Shown here in pieces: positions 16,687 to 25,042 of a stretch of DNA of 64,000 nucleotides; within the stretch, counting starts at the first letter, position 1, and every line of letters begins with the position of its first letter. The position numbers were made by a program, and so were the translations under genes. Below the pieces are notes generated by a model. It was not told the DNA's origin. It did no database searches and worked only from the letters and a program-made list of their open reading frames with translations. The stretch spans positions 62,001-126,000 of the forward strand of contig CAIJOB010000014.1 of assembly GCA_903822175.1 (NCBI GenBank). Direction: 5' to 3'. This DNA comes from an uncultured Alphaproteobacteria bacterium (GTDB taxonomy: Bacteria; Pseudomonadota; Alphaproteobacteria; Caulobacterales; Caulobacteraceae).

Positions 16687-17813
16687 ACGACACAACCTTC
16701 GCCCTGCCGCCCGGCGTCGCTTTGGCGCCGCCTCGCAAGGCCGGCTTCAAGCTGCCCTTCTCGCGTAAGACCCTGCTGGCGGTCGGTAGCGCGGTGGTGC
16801 TGGCCGCCGCCGGCGCGGCCTACATCGCCATGCCCAAGGCCTCGGTTTCCACCGATGCCGCTTATGTGGAGGCCGACAGCTCCGTCGTCGCGCCCCGGGT
16901 GAAGGGGCTCGTGGCCGAGGTGCTGGTGCGGCACAATCAGGCCGTCCACCGGGGTGATCCGCTGGTGCGGATCGACCCTGAGGAGTTCGACGCCCGCGTG
17001 GCCTCGGCCGCCGCGGACCTGCAGAACGCGCAGGCTCAGGTGCTGGCCGCCCAGGCCGCGCTCGCCGCGCTGGCGCCGGAAGAGCAACTCGCCGCCTCCA
17101 ACGTGCGCGCCGCCAGCGCCGTCATCCGCTCGGCCGACGCCCAGAACGACCGCGCCCAGGGCGACCGTCAGCGCTACGACCGGCTGGTCGCCGACGGCGC
17201 TGTCTCCCGCCGCGACGCCGATACCTACAAGGCCGCCGCGATCAGCGCGGAGTCCGACGCCGCCAAGACCCGCGCCCAGCTCGACGTCAGCCGCAACCAG
17301 GTGGCGGTCACCGCCGCCCGGCGCGCCACGCTGGCCGCCGGTCTCGCCCAGGCCCAGGCCGGCGTCGCCCGCGCCAAGGCCGCCCTCGACCTCACCCGCC
17401 AGGACCAGGGCCATACGGTGATCCGCGCGCCGATCGACGGCGTGGTCGGCGACCGGCAGGTGGAGGCTGGCGACTATGTGCAGCCGGGCTCGCGGCTGCT
17501 GACGCTGGTGCCGCTGAAGGCGCTCTACGTGACCGCCAACTTCAAGGAGACCCAGGTCTCGCGGATGGTCGTGGGCCAGCCGGCGACGATCAAGGTCGAC
17601 GCCCTGCCCGGCCAGGCCCTGAAGGGCGAGGTCGACAGCTTCGCGCCCGGCTCCGGCTCGCAGTTCTCGCTACTGCCCTTCGAGCCCGGCACCGGGAATT
17701 TCACCAAGATCGTCCAGCGCGTGCCGGTGCGTATCCGTTTCGATCCCGGCCAGTCCGGCCTCGACCGCCTGCGCCCCGGTCTCTCGACGACGGTGACGGT
17801 CCGCCTCCGCTAG
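16683..17813 (+). CDS. HlyD/EmrA-type periplasmic adaptor
   Basis: Membrane fusion protein of 376 residues linking the DHA2 transporter to the outer membrane factor. One N-terminal membrane segment (TLLAVGSAVVLAAAGAAYIAM, about 30-50) is followed by the biotinyl-lipoyl half VSTDAAYVEADSSVVAPRVKGLVAEV, a long alpha-hairpin rich in Ala/Gln, then the second lipoyl half DGVVGDRQVEAGDYVQPGSRL and beta-barrel ANFKETQVSRMVVGQPATI. That last block is characteristic of EmrA. Start overlaps the thioesterase stop. It ends 5 bases from the convergent RTX gene with no visible terminator. Confidence 0.93.
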   Translation: MNDTTFALPPGVALAPPRKAGFKLPFSRKTLLAVGSAVVLAAAGAAYIAMPKASVSTDAAYVEADSSVVAPRVKGLVAEVLVRHNQAVHRGDPLVRIDPEEFDARVASAAADLQNAQAQVLAAQAALAALAPEEQLAASNVRAASAVIRSADAQNDRAQGDRQRYDRLVADGAVSRRDADTYKAAAISAESDAAKTRAQLDVSRNQVAVTAARRATLAAGLAQAQAGVARAKAALDLTRQDQGHTVIRAPIDGVVGDRQVEAGDYVQPGSRLLTLVPLKALYVTANFKETQVSRMVVGQPATIKVDALPGQALKGEVDSFAPGSGSQFSLLPFEPGTGNFTKIVQRVPVRIRFDPGQSGLDRLRPGLSTTVTVRLR

Positions 17814-17818
17814 CCCGC

Positions 17819-20296
17819 CTAGGCGCCGAAGATCCAGCCGGGCGTAAGCGTCGACAGCTGCACGCCGACCAGGATCATCTGGTTCGGCTGGCCGTTGGCG
17901 GTTCCCATGTCGATGACCGTGTCGGCCCCGACCTGGGTCACCGAAAAGACGGTGCCGGGATCGAGCTGCACCCGGTCGCCCTCGGAGAGGTGGAAGTCCA
18001 GCACCCGGTCGAGACCGGCGTCCTGGCTGGTGTGGAAGATGTCCGCGCCGCCCCCGCCGCTCAGCGTGTCATTCCCACGGTCGCCGGAGACGAAGTCGTT
18101 CCCGGACCCGCCGACGATGACGTCGTCGCCTTGGCCCCCGCGCAAAACGTCGCCGCCATTGCCGCCGTGCAGGGTGTCGTTGCCGAGGTTGCCGTAGAGC
18201 AGGTTCTGGCCCGCATGGGCGGTGATGAAATCGTTGCTCTGGCCGCCGACCAACCAGTCGCTGCCAGGCCCGGCCCCGCCGTCGATGGTGTCGTTGCCCT
18301 TGTTGCCATTGATGTCGTCGAAGCCGACCCCGCCGACGATGCTGTCGTCGCCGTCGCTGCCGCGCAGATAGGTCTGGGTGGCGGTCCCGGCCTGGATCGT
18401 GTCATCGCCGGTCCCGCCGTCGAAGGTCGAGAGCGTGCCGCCGCCGATCATCAGGTCGTTGCCGCCCCAGCCCTGGCCGGTGAAACTGGCGTCGGCGCCG
18501 GCCGCGGAGCCGCGCACGGTGATTACGTCATCGCCGGACATCAGGGCGGCCGTCGACAGGTCCGCGTTATTGGCGTCGTGGGCGGCCGCCAGGATGGTGG
18601 CGTCGGTGTGGGCGCCGGTCAGGGCGAAGTGGCCGTTTGCCGAGGTGATGTCGAGACCGGTCACCGTGCCGCCGATGAACTTGCCGCTGGCGTCGTAGGT
18701 GAGGCCCGTGCCGGTGATCGTCATCTTGGCGGTCCCGGCCCCAAAGACCAGGACCTCGGACGTGGACGTCCGGGTGATCGTTGCGTCGGCGAGCTGGCTT
18801 TCCTGGAACGCGCCCATGTCGGCGCCGTCGGAAAGATCAACGCTGGCTCCCGCGCCGGCCGCGGGCGGCGGTGGCGGCTGGGTGGCCAGGGCCGGATCGC
18901 CGCCGACGTTTGCCTGGGAGATGTTGTCCAGGGTCGTGTTGGAGAGGAGGACCGCGTCGGACTGCGCCAAGTCGACGACCAGGACGTCAGACCCCACCTG
19001 GGCAGCGATATAGAAGATGTTCGCGCCAAGGTCGGCGTTGGCCTGGGCGTAGGCCGCCTCGAGGCTGCTGGAGGTGATCTCGGTATAGTTGGTGGCGGTG
19101 GCCACGGGGCCGCCGGTGAACTGCAGGAAGTCGCTGCTGGACCAGTCGGTGACGTGGTCCAGACCCGCCGGGTTGTTCTCCAACGCCGAGGCGGACCGGC
19201 TTTCGGTGGCCCCGAACTCGAAGATGTCCTTCGCGCCGCCCCCGCCGGTCAGGGTGTCGGCGCCGGCGCCGCCGTTCAGATAGTCCGATCCGCTGCCGCC
19301 CCGCAGAATGTCGTCGCCCGCGCCGCCGTAGAGGCTGTCGTTGCCGCCGTTGCCGGCGATCACGTCGTTTCCGTCGAAGCCCCGGATCAGGTCGGAGCCG
19401 CCGACCGCGCCGTTGATGGTGTCATTGCCGGCGAAAATGGTCGTGAAGGCGGCCGTGTTGGCGTTGAGGGCGAAGTCGTTGCTCAGCGTCACCACGGGAA
19501 CGGAAATGCCGGTGATGTGGCCGGTCACGCTGCCGTTCGCGCTGGCGGCCTCCGGGTCGGTGAAGTCGATCGAGGTCGCCGTCCCGCCGGTGATCTGCTC
19601 ATTGCCGTCGAAGGTGAAGCCGCTCCCGCCAAGCGTCAGGCTGACCGCGCCGCCGTTCAGCGCCAGGGTCGTCGAGGTCGCCCCGACGATCGGCGCGCCC
19701 AGCAGGTGCTGCAACTGGACGGTGTCGAGATTGCCGGAGATCGTGGACGTGGCGCCGGCGGAGCCGCCGACAGGACCCCCGACAGGTCCCCCGAGCCCGG
19801 CCGGCGGCGGCGCGCCGACGGGACCGCCCAGCAGCTTGAAGGGCGTGATGGCCGACAAGGGCGTGTTCGACACGACCACGGCCTCATGCTGGTCGTCGAT
19901 GACAACCTCGTCCGCGCCGACCTGGGTCAGGACGTAGACGAGGCCCGGCCGCGTCGCGAAGAAGTTGTTGGCCTGCGACAAGGCGGTGTCGAAATCCGCC
20001 GCTGAGGTGCCGATGACGTTGGTTGCAGTGCCAGAGACCTCGCCGGCGAACACCAGGGTGTCGCTGGTCGACCAGTCGGTGATGTGAACCAGGTTCGCGA
20101 TGTGGCCGCCGACCGCGCCGGAAGTGGGGCTTTCGCCCACGCCGATGTTGAAGCTGTTGACGCCGGAGCCGCCCGACAGGGTGTCGGCGCCGCCAAGGCC
20201 GAAGATCTGATCATCGCCCGCGCCGCCCGATATGCTGTCGGAACCCGACGTCCCCTCCAGGGTGTCCGGCCCGGAAGTTCCGATGATCGCTGCCAT
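17819..20296 (-). CDS. RTX calcium-binding repeat protein, probable type I secretion substrate
   Basis: An 825-residue acidic protein with no N-terminal signal peptide and multiple GGxGxDxLxG nonapeptide runs. They cluster near the N-terminus (residues 1-50), in the middle (about 290-360) and near the C-terminus (about 625-770, for example GGTGDDTIQAG, GGAGPGSDWLVGG, GGNGGDVLRGG). The C-terminal tail (QVGADTVIDMGTANGQPNQMILVG) fits an uncleaved type I secretion signal. Between RTX blocks lie repeated larger modules: TDW-S-x-SD-x-LxFxG followed by AxxQAN, and LTLxGSGFTFDG/ITGTGLTYDA strands. ATG at 20296 is preferred over 20317. No ABC/HlyD exporter pair of type I kind is in the window. Adhesin, S-layer or matrix role is possible. 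Confidence 0.85.
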   Translation of the reverse strand: MAAIIGTSGPDTLEGTSGSDSISGGAGDDQIFGLGGADTLSGGSGVNSFNIGVGESPTSGAVGGHIANLVHITDWSTSDTLVFAGEVSGTATNVIGTSAADFDTALSQANNFFATRPGLVYVLTQVGADEVVIDDQHEAVVVSNTPLSAITPFKLLGGPVGAPPPAGLGGPVGGPVGGSAGATSTISGNLDTVQLQHLLGAPIVGATSTTLALNGGAVSLTLGGSGFTFDGNEQITGGTATSIDFTDPEAASANGSVTGHITGISVPVVTLSNDFALNANTAAFTTIFAGNDTINGAVGGSDLIRGFDGNDVIAGNGGNDSLYGGAGDDILRGGSGSDYLNGGAGADTLTGGGGAKDIFEFGATESRSASALENNPAGLDHVTDWSSSDFLQFTGGPVATATNYTEITSSSLEAAYAQANADLGANIFYIAAQVGSDVLVVDLAQSDAVLLSNTTLDNISQANVGGDPALATQPPPPPAAGAGASVDLSDGADMGAFQESQLADATITRTSTSEVLVFGAGTAKMTITGTGLTYDASGKFIGGTVTGLDITSANGHFALTGAHTDATILAAAHDANNADLSTAALMSGDDVITVRGSAAGADASFTGQGWGGNDLMIGGGTLSTFDGGTGDDTIQAGTATQTYLRGSDGDDSIVGGVGFDDINGNKGNDTIDGGAGPGSDWLVGGQSNDFITAHAGQNLLYGNLGNDTLHGGNGGDVLRGGQGDDVIVGGSGNDFVSGDRGNDTLSGGGGADIFHTSQDAGLDRVLDFHLSEGDRVQLDPGTVFSVTQVGADTVIDMGTANGQPNQMILVGVQLSTLTPGWIFGA

Positions 20297-20486
20297 CTTG
20301 AAACGCCCCCGACACATAACTGACCGCCTAGCGGAAGAGGCGTCAATCCGGGTGATGCAACCTTATAGTGTAAATATATACGCGGCATGTGACGCTTCGT
20401 CAGGCCACCCCTTGTGGCCTAGAGGGAATGGATGACCCTGCGCGTCTCCCGCCATAGAATGTGGTTCTCCTAGCTCCGGGACTCAC
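20297..20486. promoter_or_regulatory. Divergent promoter region between RTX and Lrp genes
   Basis: This 190-base gap contains an AT-rich tract at 20361-20380 (CCTTATAGTGTAAATATATA) that stands out from the surrounding GC-rich sequence and could supply -10 elements in either direction. No clean dyad operator was identified. The tract is about 65 bases from the RTX start and 107 from the Lrp start. Confidence 0.4.
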
Positions 20487-20948
20487 ATGGAAATCGTTCT
20501 CGACGCCATCGACCGCCGCATCCTGCGCGAACTGCAGGCCGATGCCACCGTCCCCATCGCCGAACTGGCCGAACGCGCGGGCCTGTCGCAGACGCCGTGC
20601 TGGAAGCGGGTCAAGCGGCTGACCGACGCCGGGGTCATCGAGCGGCGCGTGGCGATCCTCGACCGCGAGCAGCTCGACCTGCGCCTGGTGGTCTTCGTCT
20701 CGGTGCGCACCAGCCGCCACGACGAGGAGTGGCTCAACGCCTTCGCCAAGGGCGCGGCGGGCCTGCCCGAGGTGGTGGAATTCTACCGGATGAGCGGCGA
20801 GACCGACTATCTGCTCAAGGTGATCGTGCGCGACATCACCGCCTATGACGCCTTCTACAAGCGCCTGATCGCCGCGGCGCCCCTGCAGGACGTCTCCTCC
20901 TCCTTCGCGATGGAGCAGATCAAGTTCACCACCGCACTGCCGATCTGA
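20487..20948 (+). CDS. Lrp/AsnC family transcriptional regulator
   Basis: A 153-residue regulator with an N-terminal helix-turn-helix (LDAIDRRILRELQADATVPIAELAERAGLSQTPCWKRVKRLTDAGVI) and a C-terminal RAM ligand domain (VVEFYRMSGETDYLLKVIVRDITAYDAFYKRLI). Proteins of this type respond to amino acids and regulate amino-acid transport or catabolism. It is 76 bases ahead of the acyl-CoA synthetase gene in the same orientation and divergent from the RTX gene; which it controls is unknown. Confidence 0.92.
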   Translation: MEIVLDAIDRRILRELQADATVPIAELAERAGLSQTPCWKRVKRLTDAGVIERRVAILDREQLDLRLVVFVSVRTSRHDEEWLNAFAKGAAGLPEVVEFYRMSGETDYLLKVIVRDITAYDAFYKRLIAAAPLQDVSSSFAMEQIKFTTALPI

Positions 20949-21024
20949 CGCGCCCCTGTTGACTTACGCGGGACCAACGCCGCCAAATTCGGCCCCATAA
21001 GAAGAAGACTTTTGGGAGGATGCG

Positions 21025-22659
21025 GTGACGGCTTGGAACTTCGCAGACGTCTGGGAGGCGATCGCCGCCGTGCAGCCGGATCATCCGGCGCACATCCAGG
21101 GAAATCGCACGATCACCTGGGGTGAGATGAACGCCCGCGCCGACGCGCTGGCCGCCCATTTCATCGCCACCGGCATGCGCCATCAGGGCAAGGTCGCGGC
21201 CTTCCTCTACAACGGGCCGGAGTACATCGAGAGCTACTTCGCCGCCTTCAAGGGCGGGTTCGCGCCGGTCAACACCAACTACCGATATGGGCCTGAAGAG
21301 CTCTTCTACCTGTTCGACAACGCCGACGCCGAAGCCGTGGTCTTCCACTCAGGCTTCACCGAGGTCGTGGAGAAGATCCGCGGCCGGCTGAGCGGCGTGA
21401 AGGCCTGGATCGCGGTCGCTGAACCCGGCCACCCCGTCCCCGCCTGGGCCGACGACTACGACGCCATCGTGGCCAAGACGCCGGCGCAGCGCCCGGTGAA
21501 GGCGTCGCGGGGCCGCTCCGGCGACGATCTGCTGCTGCTCTACACCGGCGGCACCACCGGCATGCCCAAGGGCGTGATGTGGGCACAGGACGACCTGTTC
21601 AACGTGATCGGCGCCGGCGGCAACGCGCTGCTCGGTATCCCGCCGGCGACCTCCATTGAGGAGCTGGTGGCGCGGGTGCTGGCGCCCGAGCCGCCTCGCC
21701 CGACGTCGCTGATCGCGTGTCCGTTGATGCACGGCACCGGCCAGTTCTCCACCCTGATCTGTTTCAACCAGGGCGGCACGGCGGCGACGCTCCCGTCCCG
21801 CAAGTTCAACGCCATGGAACTGTGGGACGAGACCGACCGGATCGAGGCGAGCGCCGTGGTGATCGTGGGACTCGCCTTCTCGACGCCGATGCTGGAGGCG
21901 CTGGAGGCCAATCCCGGCCGCTGGGACCTGTCGAGCGTCCGATCGATGAGCTCCTCCGGCTCCATGTGGAGCCAGGAGAACAAGCAGGGCCTGCTGAGCC
22001 ACGCCAAGAACGCCATGATCTTCGATAGCTTCGGCTCATCGGAGGCGGTGGGCCTGGGCGTCTCGGCGTCAGCGCCTGGGGCTGAGGCCAAGACCGCGGC
22101 CTTCACGCCCGGCCCCAACTGCGTGATCTTCACCGAGGACGGCCGCCGCGTTGAACCGGGCTCGGGCGAGCGTGGTCTGGTCGCCGTCTCGGGCCTGCTG
22201 CCCCGCGGCTACTACAAGGATGCGGAAAAGACCGCCAAGACCTTCCAGACCATCGAGGGCATCCGCTGGAGTGTGCCCGGCGACTGGGCCGAGGTGAACG
22301 CCGACGGCACGCTGAAGCTGCTGGGCCGGGGCTCCGTCTGCATCAACACCGGCGGCGAAAAGGTCTTCCCGGAAGAGGTCGAGGAGGCCCTGAAGACCCA
22401 TCCCGTGGTCCGCGACGCCGTGGTCGTCGGCCTGCCGGATGCGCGCTTCGGCGAGCGGATCTGCGCGGTGGTCGAGACGGACGGCGCGGCCCAGCCGACG
22501 CTGGCGGAACTCTCCGAGCACGTCCGCGAGACGCTGGCCGGCTACAAGGCGCCGCGCGATCTGGTGCTGGTCGACAGCATCGGCCGCGCGCCCAATGGCA
22601 AGGTCGACTACAAGGCGATCAAGGACCGCGCGGTGGCGGCCCTGGGGGTCAGCGCCTAG
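21025..22659 (+). CDS. AMP-dependent acyl-CoA synthetase
   Basis: A 544-residue ANL-superfamily enzyme activating a carboxylic acid to its acyl-CoA through an acyl-adenylate. GTG start at 21025 behind GGGAGGA. The P-loop LLYTGGTTGMPKGVMW is complete, IFDSFGSSEAVGLG is motif A5, WSVPGDWAEVNADGTLKLLGRGSVCINTGGEKVFPEEVE covers A7-A8, and RAPNGKVDYK holds the catalytic lysine A10. The GMPKGVMW and ISTGGEKV-like blocks resemble FadD3/FadD19-type synthetases used for steroid side chains or branched acids; chain specificity cannot be read here. Its stop overlaps the convergent XRE gene by 4 bases. Confidence 0.92.
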   Translation: MTAWNFADVWEAIAAVQPDHPAHIQGNRTITWGEMNARADALAAHFIATGMRHQGKVAAFLYNGPEYIESYFAAFKGGFAPVNTNYRYGPEELFYLFDNADAEAVVFHSGFTEVVEKIRGRLSGVKAWIAVAEPGHPVPAWADDYDAIVAKTPAQRPVKASRGRSGDDLLLLYTGGTTGMPKGVMWAQDDLFNVIGAGGNALLGIPPATSIEELVARVLAPEPPRPTSLIACPLMHGTGQFSTLICFNQGGTAATLPSRKFNAMELWDETDRIEASAVVIVGLAFSTPMLEALEANPGRWDLSSVRSMSSSGSMWSQENKQGLLSHAKNAMIFDSFGSSEAVGLGVSASAPGAEAKTAAFTPGPNCVIFTEDGRRVEPGSGERGLVAVSGLLPRGYYKDAEKTAKTFQTIEGIRWSVPGDWAEVNADGTLKLLGRGSVCINTGGEKVFPEEVEEALKTHPVVRDAVVVGLPDARFGERICAVVETDGAAQPTLAELSEHVRETLAGYKAPRDLVLVDSIGRAPNGKVDYKAIKDRAVAALGVSA

Positions 22660-23036
22660 AGCGCCTTCAGGCTGCGGACGAATTCGACCAGGGCGGCCCT
22701 GGGCGCGCCGCGCGGCAGGGTGGCGTAGGCGCGCAATAGTGACAGCGCGCCGGGCTCGGCCAGCAGGCCCGCGACCTCGTCGATGGCCCCGCTCGCCGGG
22801 CTGACTTCGCCGAACATCTCCGACACCGGCGCCTGCAGGGTGGTGGCGATGCGCGAGAGCATCGAGGCCGAGACGCGGTTCGCGCCGCGCTCGTATTTCT
22901 GGATCTGCTGGAAGGTCACGCCGGCGGCTTCGGCCAACGACTGCTGCGACAATCCCCGGACCTTGCGCAGCAACCGAATCCGCGCACCGACGGCGATGTC
23001 GATGGGGTCGGCGAGTGCTTCGGGCTTACGGGCCAT
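22656..23036 (-). CDS. XRE-family DNA-binding regulator
   Basis: A 126-residue protein with an N-terminal Cro/C1-type helix-turn-helix: GARIRLLRKVRGLSQQSLAEAAGVTFQQIQKYERGANRVSASMLSRIATTL. The GVTFQQIQKYERGANRVSAS wording is common in alphaproteobacterial SOS/stress or cell-cycle regulators of this family. The remaining 45 residues are helical with no known domain. ATG 23036 (MARKPEALAD) is preferred; an in-frame start at 23081 would overlap the next gene. Target unknown. Confidence 0.87.
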   Translation of the reverse strand: MARKPEALADPIDIAVGARIRLLRKVRGLSQQSLAEAAGVTFQQIQKYERGANRVSASMLSRIATTLQAPVSEMFGEVSPASGAIDEVAGLLAEPGALSLLRAYATLPRGAPRAALVEFVRSLKAL

Positions 23037-23061
23037 GGTGTCTCCGAAAATGCGAACTGTA

Positions 23062-23289
23062 CTAGCGCCGGGTCGAATCATCGGCGGGCGGCGCCCACTC
23101 GGCCTGGGCCATGCCCTGGTCGGTAATCAGATAGCAGGCCTCGGCGATGGCGATTCCCACGGCGCGCCGCAGCTGCGACATGACCGGAGTCTCACGCTCG
23201 AGAACCATCAACTCCTCCTCGTACGAGGCCAGCACATCCACCAGAGTTTGCGCGAGCGTTTTAGCCCGCTCCTCGCTCGTCTGGCCCAT
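23062..23289 (-). CDS. Small conserved-looking hypothetical protein
   Basis: A 75-residue, mostly helical, acidic protein starting at ATG 23289 (MGQTSEERAKTLAQTLVDVLASYEEELMVLE). No motif or membrane segment was recognised. It precedes the XRE gene by 25 bases in the same direction, so the two probably share a transcript, and it might be a small partner of that regulator. Reality is supported by GC-rich third positions and the tight spacing. Confidence 0.55.
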   Translation of the reverse strand: MGQTSEERAKTLAQTLVDVLASYEEELMVLERETPVMSQLRRAVGIAIAEACYLITDQGMAQAEWAPPADDSTRR

Positions 23290-23404
23290 CTCGTCCCCCA
23301 AATACCCCAGGTTGAACCTTGAGCATTGGCAGGGCGAAAGCAAGGCGCCGGGCCGGAAAAGGCCCCAGTTTGGGTAAGGCTATGTGACGCACCCTGATCG
23401 TTGA

Positions 23405-24295
23405 TTACCCAGCGTAAAGCGCCCACAGACCGGCGATGGCGGCGGCTTCTCCGTCGAAGATTTCGGCCTCGACCCCCGTACGGCTTATGGCGCGCGCATA
23501 GCGTGTGCATAGGGCCGGATCACCCAGCAAGGCCACCTGCGAGGGCGCCGCGCCGAGCAGGACCGGGACCGCGGCGACCTCCGCGCCGATCAAGAGACCG
23601 GAGAGATAGCTGGGGGTGCTCGCCGCCTCGGCCTGGCCGCCGACCACCCGGGCGCGGGCGGAGAACAGGCGCGCGGCGAGCGCGTCGCCGGCCCCGGCCG
23701 CCGCCACGCCTTCGTCGAAGGCGGCGTCATCGTCGGCGGGCGCATCGCTCTTCAACAGGCTGTGCTCGCCCAGCACCGCGAACAGCTCGCCGGTCATGGC
23801 GGTGACGAAGCGGATGATGCGGCCATCCTCGATCAGCACCCATTTGGCGTGGGTGCCCGGATGGCAGACGAGATGGCGGCCCGTGCGGCGTTCGGGATGC
23901 TGCGCGAGCCAGCCGAGAATCTGGGTCTCTTCGCCGCGCATCACGTCCGGCGCACCGGCGATCCCGTCGCAGCGCAGGCCGGGCACGATGCGGACGCCCT
24001 CGGCCGCCACGGTCAGCCTGCCCGCGAGGTCGGCGAGGCCCGCGGGACAGTCGACGTAGGCCGCGGTCGTCCAACCGATGTTCGACCCGATCATGCCGCA
24101 GAGGATCGCGGGCAACGCGTGCGCCCCCAGCGCCGGCCGCACCTCAGCCTCGAAGCGGCGGGCCGCCTCACCGGACGCAAGCCTGGAGACGCCGAGCGGG
24201 AAGTCGCGCTGCGCGATCACCGCACCCTCCCCGTCCAGCGTCCAGGCCCGCAGGTTGGTGGTGCCCCAGTCGCAGGCCAATAGCTCGGCGGCCAT
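23405..24295 (-). CDS. dgoK: 2-dehydro-3-deoxygalactonokinase
   Basis: Phosphorylates 2-keto-3-deoxy-galactonate at O6 in the DeLey-Doudoroff route of galactose/galactonate use. The 296-residue protein begins LLACDWGTTNLRAWTLDGEG, the ATP-binding phosphate-1 motif of this ASKHA family. It continues with LCGMIGSNIGWTTAAYVDCPAG and the substrate-region HPGTHAKWVLIEDGRI that typify DgoK. The start overlaps the SDR stop (24295). It is the last gene of a four-gene operon (27642 to 23405). No DgoA aldolase follows. Confidence 0.92.
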   Translation of the reverse strand: MAAELLACDWGTTNLRAWTLDGEGAVIAQRDFPLGVSRLASGEAARRFEAEVRPALGAHALPAILCGMIGSNIGWTTAAYVDCPAGLADLAGRLTVAAEGVRIVPGLRCDGIAGAPDVMRGEETQILGWLAQHPERRTGRHLVCHPGTHAKWVLIEDGRIIRFVTAMTGELFAVLGEHSLLKSDAPADDDAAFDEGVAAAGAGDALAARLFSARARVVGGQAEAASTPSYLSGLLIGAEVAAVPVLLGAAPSQVALLGDPALCTRYARAISRTGVEAEIFDGEAAAIAGLWALYAG

Positions 24296-25041
24296 CAGGT
24301 CCGCCCGGCGTCCACGACCAGATTTTGGCCGGTCATCATGCGGCTGTCGTCAGCGGCCAGGAACAGGGCGGCGCGGGCGATGTCGTCGGGCTGGATCCAA
24401 TCCTTCAGGGCGGCCATCCGCGTCCAGTCCGCCGCCGCTTCGGGCGTCAGCCACAGGGCCTGCTGGCGCGGCGTCACCACCCAGCCGGGCGAGAGCGCGT
24501 TGACCCGGATGCCCTCGGCGCCCCAGGCGCGGGCCAGGCTCTTAGTGAGCGTGTTGATCGCCCCCTTGGCCGCCGAATAGGTCGCCATCTCGCCGGGGCC
24601 GGTGAGCGCGTTGATCGAGGAGACGTTGACGATGGCTCCGCCACCGGCGGCCTTCATCATCGGATAGACCGCGTTGGCGGCGACGATCACCGGGTCGAGG
24701 TTGACCGCCAGCAGCGCGCGCCAGCTTTCCAGCGTTATCTCCGAGGCGGTTTCGCGCGCGTCGTTGGCGACGTTGTTGATCAGGACCGTGATCGGGCCGA
24801 GCGCGGCGGCGGCGGCGGCGATTGCTACCTGCAGCGCGCTGGCGTCGGTGACGTCGCAGCGCTGGAACCAGGCGCCCAGGCGCGACGCCAGCGCCTGGCC
24901 GGCGGATTCGTCGGTATCCACGAAGCCCAGTCGACCGCCTTGGCTGTGGAAACTCTCGACGAAAGCCGCGCCAATCCCTGTCGCGCCACCGGTGACGAAC
25001 ACGACGCGATCCTTCAGGCTGGGATAGGTCGCAAACGTCAT
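24295..25041 (-). CDS. SDR-family sugar 1-dehydrogenase
   Basis: A 248-residue classical short-chain dehydrogenase. The NAD(P) site is TGGATGIG (17-24), NNVAND replaces the usual NNAG, VNVSSINAL holds the catalytic Ser and YSAAKGA the Tyr and Lys. The opening (TYPSLKDRVVFVTGG) and the TPRQQALWLTPEA segment resemble the Caulobacter D-xylose 1-dehydrogenase, so oxidation of an aldose to its lactone is likely. With the neighbouring lactonase, dehydratase and KDGal kinase the substrate is more likely galactose or a related sugar. One base separates it from the dehydratase gene. Confidence 0.86.
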   Translation of the reverse strand: MTFATYPSLKDRVVFVTGGATGIGAAFVESFHSQGGRLGFVDTDESAGQALASRLGAWFQRCDVTDASALQVAIAAAAAALGPITVLINNVANDARETASEITLESWRALLAVNLDPVIVAANAVYPMMKAAGGGAIVNVSSINALTGPGEMATYSAAKGAINTLTKSLARAWGAEGIRVNALSPGWVVTPRQQALWLTPEAAADWTRMAALKDWIQPDDIARAALFLAADDSRMMTGQNLVVDAGRT

Positions 25042-25042
25042 T

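Noticed and set aside
17990..20005. A 671-codon plus-strand frame opposite the RTX gene
   Set aside because: It is the mirror of GGxGxD repeats; the Val/Ala/Gly-rich translation has no homology pattern, while the minus strand shows clear RTX nonapeptides.
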